DNA of 64,000 nt. Origin: Anisakis pegreffii. Its lineage: Eukaryota > Nematoda > Chromadorea > Rhabditida > Anisakidae. The stretch covers positions 30,319 to 94,318 of the forward strand of contig JAPYMA010001460.1 in NCBI GenBank assembly GCA_035041965.1. The letters run 5' to 3'. Position 1 is the first letter of the stretch. Every line of letters starts with the position of its first letter. This document shows, in pieces, positions 56,532-64,000 of the stretch. Below the pieces are notes generated by a model, which saw only the letters and a list, made by a program, of their open reading frames with translations, made no database searches and was not told the origin of the DNA. Position numbers and translations under genes: made by a program.

Positions 56532-57306
56532 TTAATCAATCAATTGAACAAATGAATAAATACCGCGTGCTGAACGATAATAATTCTTGAGTGCATTCAA
56601 CATGTTCCAAATTGCGTAATCCGGTCGGAACAGTACGGCTGCACCGTTGTATTTTGGACTGTTATTTTTATTCTCGACATCATTGATGTTTTGAATATTT
56701 TTGTATCTTTTACCATTTATGCTGTTTGAGACTAGCTTTAAGTTCCGCATCGATTCATCAGCATCGCGCTGTTTCTTCATTAAATAATTTAGACGATTAT
56801 ACAGCTGAAATTACATGTATTGGAAAATTGATGAATTACAGGAGTTCAAAATTCTAAGAAGAGTAGCAAATTCATTTGATATTCTTAATTTGATGGAATT
56901 TATTCGTTTTATCACTCAATACTTATGGCTCCATCAGATATATTTACAGTTATAAGAACTTTTGTGTTGCTACCAAAAACCACTTCAATAAACTGCCTAG
57001 CCCCTTTTTCATAGTTTCCTTCACATCCATTAGTTGCAACATTGAGCAGATCATTTTGATAAAATGTCAATTTTCCTGTTTAATCAAACATCTTGAATTG
57101 ACTGATTGTTCTGCGGGAAACTCGCATGAAACTGAGTATAGTATTCTTGACTTTGATGCTCAGAATACGAGAGGAATTTATGGCGGAAAGGAACTCGACG
57201 ATCCAAACGATTGTATCGATGATTTTAGCATAAATACCGGAAGATCCTTTGCAAAAGCTAAACAGCTGATCGATGCAACGACTACGTAAGCGATCAAGAT
57301 ACGCAT
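56532..57306 (-). CDS. Candidate secreted or neuropeptide-like precursor
   Basis: Proposed two-exon model, 113 residues. Exon 1 (57306-57238) reads MRILIAYVVVASISCLAFA, a near-textbook signal peptide, then KDLP before a GTATTT donor. Exon 2 (56804-56532) follows a strong TAATTTCAG acceptor in the same phase: LYNRLNYLMKKQRDADESM, then SNSINGKRYKNIQ (a Gly-Lys-Arg amidation/cleavage-like site), NNSPKYNGAAVLF, WNMLNALKNYYRSARGIYSF and a stop. There are no cysteines after the signal. Exon 2 is the better supported half. Exon 1 overlaps plus-strand coding-like exons, so it may be chance antisense. I do not recognise a known peptide. Confidence 0.35.
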
Positions 57307-57475
57307 CAAAAAATGTGTTTCTGACTTCATCGTTCCTTGTCTCTGCAGGAAATCACATGAATTGAACGTTTTTTTGAGCGATGAAAGGACGAGACCGTTA
57401 CGTGATATGACACTTTCAGCGAACAACGCAATGATCAACGTCAATAAAGAAAACGATATGATCAAGAAAATGTAA
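57080..57475 (+). CDS. Hypothetical protein, two exons (ends uncertain)
   Basis: Open frame to 57285 (LTDCSAGNSHETEYSILDFD, GGKELDDPNDCIDDF, FAKAKQLIDATTT) ends at AC|GTAAGC. The next exon starts at 57349 after TCTCTGCAG in matching phase 2: KSHELNVFLSDERTRPLRDM, TLSANNAMINVNKENDMIKK. It then meets either a TAA at 57473 or a good donor (AT|GTAAGG) at 57472. The sequence is acidic with charged helices and no signal. The upstream start was not found. A further plus ORF at 57896-58075 (IGPASINDLCMNLKQC ... LNEKLNLMKRR-stop) could belong to the same gene, but no phase-compatible acceptor was seen. Family unknown. Confidence 0.45.
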
Positions 57476-59191
57476 GGTCATAAAATGATTGATCATGAGC
57501 TGTTATTTTTGGAAGAATATAATGAAAGAATCAAAACAGTATAAAAATGATGTGAATGATTCATTCTGAAACGGAATCGCATGTGTTGCCCCTTAAAAAA
57601 CTGAATAGCAGGATTTTGAAATGGATGGATGAAAAGTAAAAACTGATCAAATGGAAATCATCTAAAGCATGTGCTGTAAGCAAACAAATTTTTGCAATAA
57701 TAGATCGCATTCATCAACGAACTGAACAAAAAGCTTCGATAATAAAAATATTCACATGCCATCTTTACGTATTTACCTATGATTATTTACTTACGGACAC
57801 TCTTATTCCGCCACTCGTATCTTGTAGTATTCAACTCTGAAAGAATCGTTTTCCTAGCCGATAAATTCTGTTCTTGTTACGAGTGACGATCACTAATGCG
57901 TAACATGAAAGAAATTGGCCCAGCTTCGATTAATGATTTATGTATGAATCTGAAACAATGCATCTTAAAGAGCATAACGACGATCGTGCAACACATTGTT
58001 CTAGTAAAGTTGTGTGAAACGAACAGAGATAACGATGAATTGAATGAAAAACTGAACTTAATGAAAAGGCGATAATGACGGACCTGAATGCCCATCTGAA
58101 TATAAGAATTTTGATGCTACTGATATGGTATCGAATTCTATCATGTGAATACTCTCAGTTATGTTATACTAGGATTATTTTTTATCAGTTATTATCATTT
58201 TCATCAACAACTCCAATTGAAGCATGCATATGAATAAAAATATTACGTTAAATATTTTATCAATCGCACTCAATTCGCATTTACATGACAGCGCACTACT
58301 CATAAACTATAACTGCTAACAAATATTCATTTTTTTCTGTCCGTCCAACATAACATCGATAAAAACTCGAAATTATCATTAACTCTCGCAATGAATTAAC
58401 GCCAACAATATTGTAATAAACAGTTTCAGGTGTATTCCGAAAATGACTATTTGAACTTTCTTTTTAGCATAACGTTAATGAAAATGGCGACTAGCGGTCT
58501 GCAGATGTTGAGCGAAAAAGATTAATAAACGTAAAAGGCACTAAAATCTCCTAAATATTTCATATGAGCAAACAAGCTCATAACGACCACTTCGATATGA
58601 GCATTTGCGTCAACTGTTAACATGCATCAAGTATCCCTTCTTTAGAAACGTTTCGTCAAATTTCAATCGATAATCACAAATTTCACAAACGATCTACTAA
58701 TACAGCCGTTATTAAACCTATCAACATCTTCCTACCATCTTGCTAAGCCTCTATTAGTTGATGTTTCGATTTGAATTATTTACCATTTTAGATTCGGCTT
58801 GTCCAAAACCGTCAAAAGATTTATTGAAATGAAAGCAAAACAATACAATTGCAACTGAATGAAGTGAAGGAAAAATACAAATAATTGGGAACTGCAAATG
58901 ATATAAATTTTCATGTTGCAAAGTTATTGGAATGAAATAAACGAAACTTTTCTTCTTCTCCAGTCTCGTGGCATTGGTTCCATGCAGCATGAATATCATC
59001 AACACGTCTATGGAACAGAATAACTATCAATGATAAAAATACAATCTTCCTGCTTGTAACATACTCTTTTGAAATGATACAAAAGTACATAATCAACAAA
59101 AAAATATTTTCTAGACATACTTAGACTGATGTTATCTCTTGCTTTTTACCCAATCTGTTCGAAAACATGCACATTCACTATCCATGTCTAG
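57476..59191. other. Spacer with scattered coding-like fragments
   Basis: It contains the 57896-58075 plus ORF (59 residues, helical) and a short plus exon-like piece at about 58467-58525 after TTTTTAG (MKMATSGLQMLSEKD-stop). These could be later exons of the hypothetical plus-strand gene. Nothing else is supported. Confidence 0.35.
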
Positions 59192-59308
59192 TCAATCAGC
59201 AAACTGTGATCTGAAATTAAAAACTAAGCAATCGTTTTCATTTTCTAATATTGAAATAACTGGATTCTCTTCTTTTAAACTTCCTTGATTCAAAATTTCT
59301 TCATAACC
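59192..59308 (-). CDS. Possible alternative terminal exon of the SRRM2-like gene
   Basis: After a GATTTTCAG acceptor the minus strand is open for 38 codons (GYEEILNQGSLKEENPVISI ... LVFNFRSQFAD-stop). It could be joined in phase 0 from a GT inside the last SRRM2-like exon (after KLREP), replacing its last five residues. The donor is weak (GTTTGT), so this may instead be a separate unrecognised exon. Confidence 0.3.
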   Translation of the reverse strand, partial: GYEEILNQGSLKEENPVISILENENDCLVFNFRSQFAD

Positions 59309-59381
59309 CTGAAAATCGAAAAAAATATAGATTAGCAGACAGACAGTAATTATCACCCACATATTTCACTGGCAACAACGG

Positions 59382-62363
59382 TCAGTCACTCGTACAAACA
59401 GGTTCACGAAGTTTTGAAACATTAACAGAACCACCATCATCATTACAAGATTTGTGATTCTTCGAGTGGCCCTTTTCTGATGTATGATGGGATTTTTCAG
59501 TAGTTGAGGTAGATGAACCAGAGTCTGAGTCTGAACCCGGGCTGCTGGCATCAGATTCTGATGACGAAGAGCTTGACGAGGACTCAGAAGAGGAAGATGC
59601 TGACTGTTGCTGCTTTGATCTTGAGCGGTGATCATGAGCAGGATGAGAATATGACTTTAATGACTGCTGTCCTGACTTTTTAGTTTTTTGATGAACATCG
59701 TCATCCCGGTCGCCAGAATCTGAAATATCATAACGATTATGACGACGGTTCTCTCTATGTTCTCCTTCATTTCATTTACTACCTTCACCACCGCCAACAT
59801 CATCTTTACCTTGTTGGTCGTCTTTCTGTTGTTGCTTGGGTTTGCTGCAGCTAACATCTTCCGAAGATTGACGATGTCGCTTCTGCAGATTGCGATCATC
59901 ATTTTTACGCAATTTACGCTCATTATCATAGTGCTGTTCTTTCGTTCTTATTTCTTCTTCTTCATCTGAATCATGTCGTTTACAATCCCGATCATGTGCT
60001 CGATCCTCACCAACTCGGCCACGATTTAATTCGGAATCGTCCTCTTCTCGTTCATGACGATGATTACGATCATGCTCATATCTACCTTTCTCTATTCTTC
60101 TACTTCTATCTTTTTCATCGCCACTTTCATTCGCCAGCTGATGACGTTGAGAGAAATGAGAGGATCTGAAGAAGGTGACTTGCAATATTTGATCATTTAG
60201 ACATTTCATTAACCAATCAATGATTTATGCTCAATTTTAATAATTTAGATGTTAGCGTTGAGTGAATGGATAAATAAATGAACACTCATTATAACTGATT
60301 CGAACGGATTCAATCACATGCATACAAATTATTTAATCGTCCAAATTACTCATTCTTTAAACACTCTTCGCTTCATCGCAAAGCACTTCACAGCAATTCG
60401 AAGACGTTTGTTAATTAAAATGCGCACTACTGCGAGAAATGACTAGCTAGCTACCTGTAACGGTTATGACTTTCCGAACGATCAAATCGATCGTCTCCGC
60501 GGTCTCGAGCAGTTCGACCACGGTATTCACCATATCGATCTCGGTCTGCTCCTCTACGGTGATAACCCGGCGATGATTGATAACGTTGCTCCCGAATTCG
60601 ACGATGATGATGACTATCTCCTTCTTCGTCATGATAATTGCCTCTACTATGAGATGTTGGCGATGAATACTCTCTGCATAAAGAAAGGTAATAATTATAA
60701 ACATCCTGGTCTCCCTCAATCCGTATCATGCGTACATACATAATGAAAGCAAAGATAAACGATCATAAGGAACAACGAATCAACCACTCAAACCTTTTTC
60801 TCTTCGACACTTCCCTCCCATCTGTGGCATCATCTTTCTCTGCACTTCTTTTGCGTTTATCTGTTCCTTTATCAAAATTATCACCATCATCCTTCATCAC
60901 TCTGATGTCCTTTTCACATGATTCTTCAACATTCTGACCATATTTATTTGCTTTCGTCTTATCCATTTTCTTCACTGCTTTCAAATGGTTACTCTTATCA
61001 ACATCATCATCATATTTCACATCCTCTGATTTTCTGGACGTATGAGGGCATTTTGAGGTACGTTTTGATGACGATGATGATGTTGCAGCAGCATCTGATT
61101 CAGATTCAGGTGACGGTGATGAGCTGGAATCGGAATCCGAGTCGCTGGAATCTGATGACGCTGAACTATCACTCGATGATGAAGACGTTTCAGATCGATG
61201 TCTCTGTGATCGCTTTTTGCTCGGTGATTTCTGCATTTTGATAAATTACATGGATTGTTACCATTAACCAGTTTTTTCTCAACAATTTTACGTAAAAGTC
61301 ATATGGTTACCATTAATATAAACATACAATAATTTCAACCTTTCGGTCCTTAAAAAATGGTTACAACACTGCACGATGGATTAACCTTGTCATTTTCAGC
61401 TTTTCTTTTGTCTTGTTGTTTTTTCCCTGTTTTGCTGCTATCATCCAAATTTCTTTTCTTCACATCGAAATCATCCTCAACGGTTGCTGCACCACCAACA
61501 TTCTTATTCATCCTTGAGAGACAAACAGATTAATAATACACACTTAAATGCACGTAAAAGTATAAATATTTAAATAACGAAGAGAATGATTAATTTAAGA
61601 AAAACGTTATAAAAAAGATTGAATACATGGAACAAAGAATGTAACGAACTTTTCAAATGAACTTCCATCCACGAATTTTTCATCGATTCCAAGTGCAGCA
61701 CGCATACGATCACGATTTTCGATAGCTGCCTTCGCTCTTGCATGACTATCATTCATACTCATTTCGCTTTCAATATCCAACTCACCAGATATCACTTGAC
61801 TCAACAATAATTTTCGATACTCACCCACTTTTTTCTCGATGTCAGCTGCATCGAAGCCCTGCACAAATAATGCTTTGTCGTGAATTAAGATTCACTCCTT
61901 CTTGGTCTGAGTAATGAATGTATTACTAATGGGGTGACAAAAACATCTGACAAAGTTCAGAAACGAACATTTTTCTACGAATGAGAATAATATCTATAAG
62001 ATATAAGAGTACCACTGACAACTCACCTTGTCTTCCATGAGCATTTCAAAATCAGCACATTTCAATTCAATTTGCCGTTTCTTCATGTGTTCCAATAGTT
62101 CAGCGTTTGGTGGTCGATTTAATTCAGCCTCCGCACGTTTGATATCAGCTTCTGAATTGTATTTGACACGTACCTGAAATATGAATAATAAATTAATCAA
62201 GCAATGAAAATTTGTTCAAAATATGCATGAAAATTAAACAAATAACCAGGTGGATATATTTCCAAAAACTAACTTTTGACAGGAATAGACTGGCTCGATT
62301 TGCTTGCACATAACCATTCGTGCCCGAGCCACGAGCTGTGGGTAGTCCAATGCCGTTGTACAT
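59382..62363 (-). CDS. SRRM2: CWC21/SRRM2-type SR-rich spliceosomal protein (RSR-2-like)
   Basis: Eight exons in phase: 62363-62274, 62173-62027, 61858-61650, 61512-61386, 61230-60794, 60673-60455, 60165-59783, 59719-59382; 649 residues. It starts [20 protein letters not shown], the hallmark N-terminus of Cwc21/SRm300, followed by the cwf21 domain: [57 protein letters not shown]. The rest is a low-complexity tail: Ser/Asp/Glu runs, an Arg/Asp/His-rich middle ([20 protein letters not shown]) and another Ser-rich end. The protein binds Prp8 and Snu114 in the activated spliceosome and acts in the nucleus. C. elegans RSR-2 is the likely counterpart. The Ser/Glu runs are coded by mixed codons, not a pure microsatellite. 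Confidence 0.93.
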
Positions 62364-63347
62364 GATCTGATGATAGCGGAATGCGATTATCTATATTCGA
62401 AAGTTGTATTAAGAACAGACAGAGTACGAAAAAGAAACTAATGATAAACACATCAGATTTTAAAATTGTAAAATTGCATACTAACAAACGAACGGAACTC
62501 AGTGATTCGCACAAGATTGCGAAACAGTCGAATATCACAACGCAAATAATGCCAAGTTATTCATGTTCGCCTTAAATTACTGGCGTTCAAGAGGCGTCGT
62601 CGCACTTCGCCATAAAAACGCGTCTAAGCGCAGGGGAGGAGTCAGCGAGGAGCATGCGCAAACGTAGTTCAATGTGTGATCGAGCGTTTGAATGAGCAGA
62701 ATGTATGCCGATGGTATATCGGAAAAGGACCGTTTTAGAGGGTAATTAATTGCAGAATGATTTGAGAAACTGTAACCATTTTGTAGCGAATGAGATTTTA
62801 TATCATATGAAGTATCTTATTCTGAAAAATTTTCATTGTAAAAAAGCTTGAGCGGTCTGAAAATAGAAAATATTGGGCAAAAGTGAAGGTCACATTTATA
62901 TAGTACCCAATTTCAGGTTGAAGGAAAAAGATTCGACCGGAGAAGTTATGCACATATTGTAGGGCGTGGAAAGTTGTATCAGATGAGCTTGTTTATTTGA
63001 AAAAAACGGAGGCACTTTTAGGGGTTTGGGGGTGTGAAAGTGAAAAAGTTGCAGTTGAATGCAGAATGTACCCAATTTCAGGTTGAAGGGAGAAGATTCG
63101 ACCGAAGAAAAAAATCTTCTTGTGCTTGTTGTTCTTCCTCTTGTTCTTGTTCTTCAGAATCGCCCAGAAGTATCGGCACCAATACAGCGATTTCTTCTTG
63201 TGATGTCGGGACGACGACCGATTTGGATGTGTTCCCCCGAGATGCAGCAACAACGGCATCAGTGAGGTCTGCGCATCGACAATGGCGTAGCCAGCTGGAG
63301 ATGACGACAGGAATGATGACAAGGCCGAACATGAAGTGAAGTACAGA
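62364..63347. other. Upstream region of the SRRM2-like gene
   Basis: It includes a GC-richer block at 62580-62690 that could be promoter sequence, and the direct repeat pair at 62903/63068. The overlapping ORFs at 62993-63339 on both strands have no splice or family support. Confidence 0.4.
62903..63110. repeat. Direct repeat pair, about 42 bp, spaced 165 bp
   Basis: GTACCCAATTTCAGGTTGAA... begins at 62903 and again at 63068. The copies are about 90 percent identical through GATTCGACCG. They flank a segment starting GTTATGCACATATTG, suggesting a duplicated or inserted unit. Confidence 0.7.
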
Positions 63348-64000
63348 CAGTGTTGGGCGCGCTATCGAAGAACGATAGCGCGCTATCGCTATTCCGCTAT
63401 CGAAAAGAAGTCCGCTATTCCGCTATCGTTATCGCTATTACCCTCCGAATAGATAGCAGAGCGCCATCGCTATTCCCTATCGCAAAATTTGCAGATTCGT
63501 GCGAGTTCATCTTCGTCTCGTGACATTACATACTTCGATGGCATGACTCCTCAGAAAACTTTCTCGTCACTTGCTAACTGAAAACAGAATCCGATAAATT
63601 TTTATTCTTCATATGACGGACAATCTGATTTTTGCTAACGTATTTAACAAAAATCAGATTATCCGATAATCAGATTATTTTTATTAAATGTTCCACTATA
63701 CCCTTCTGACTCTCTCTACATCGGAAAGTCAACAGAACCACTTGGTTCCTGCTGATATTCAGAGGCACCTCATTGAATATTATGTCTTAAGGAAACTAAA
63801 TTCGTTTTCAGCTTTACTTCGAACGTAGCCACATGTTGGCCTTTTCAGCGTGTTGACACACCATGATCATTCGAGATATAGACGGATCAAATCATTTATG
63901 CTGAGCTATCGTGTTTCGATTTAGCTCCCAGTGTTCATTTGAAGACGATGTTTGGTTTCTGCCGACAAACGGCGACAGCGATTGGTTGTTTGACGATCAG
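63348..64000. mobile_element. Probable terminus of a hAT-like DNA transposon (right end outside the window)
   Basis: The sequence CAGTGTTGGGCGCG at 63348 fits the hAT terminal-inverted-repeat pattern (YAGNG start). It is followed by a dense cluster (to about 63480) of GCTATCG and CGATAGC motifs in both orientations, like hAT subterminal repeats. The 8 bases before it (AGTACAGA) could be the target-site duplication. No matching CCCAACACTG end occurs before 64000 and no transposase frame is open, so this may be a non-autonomous copy or only the left arm. Confidence 0.5.

Overview
The window looks like nuclear DNA from a nematode. It is AT-rich, with many short exons, introns from under 100 bp to several kb, acceptors mostly of the TTTCAG type, and acceptor-like sites a few bases before some start codons, as expected for spliced-leader trans-splicing. 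Intergenic spacers are long and full of AT, AAT and ATGG microsatellites. Several products (an ASP-4-like aspartic protease, a CWC21/SRRM2 splicing factor, an FGFRL1-type receptor) resemble nematode or general metazoan families. The species cannot be named from sequence alone; long introns and abundant microsatellites suggest a large-genome nematode rather than a compact one. There are no bacterial operons, CRISPR arrays or rRNA genes.

Layout: 1-857 (-) holds the 5' exons of an unrecognised coiled-coil protein that runs off the left edge. 858-5600 is mostly spacer with palindromic repeats and small candidate ORFs. 6293-9124 (-) is an eight-exon TMEM145/GPR180-family seven-helix protein, with a decayed copy of one of its exons just downstream. 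After a 6 kb spacer, 15178-21376 (+) is a peptide GPCR of the galanin/allatostatin-A type with a 3.9 kb first intron. 22703-25970 (+) is a cathepsin D-like aspartic protease (ASP-4 type). It converges on 26378-29195 (-), a complete nine-exon WDR54-type WD-repeat protein of about 350 residues.

29196-46237 is gene-poor, with three long AT tracts. It may be largely one 13.9 kb intron, because a possible signal-peptide exon at 32224-32332 matches in phase the FGFRL1-like receptor at 46238-49799 (+), which has three Ig domains, one membrane segment and no kinase. 53367-54475 (-) encodes a small mitochondrial-type membrane protein resembling the NDUFA4/B12D family. 56.5-57.5 kb has candidate exons on both strands, one side resembling a secreted peptide precursor. 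59382-62363 (-) is a complete CWC21/SRRM2-type SR-rich spliceosomal protein (about 649 residues). The right edge (63348 on) looks like one end of a hAT-type DNA transposon.

The genes do not form an obvious pathway; this is an ordinary mixed chromosomal neighbourhood. Exon models were built by hand by matching reading phase across GT/AG sites and family similarity recalled from knowledge. Where a junction does not close, the entry says so.
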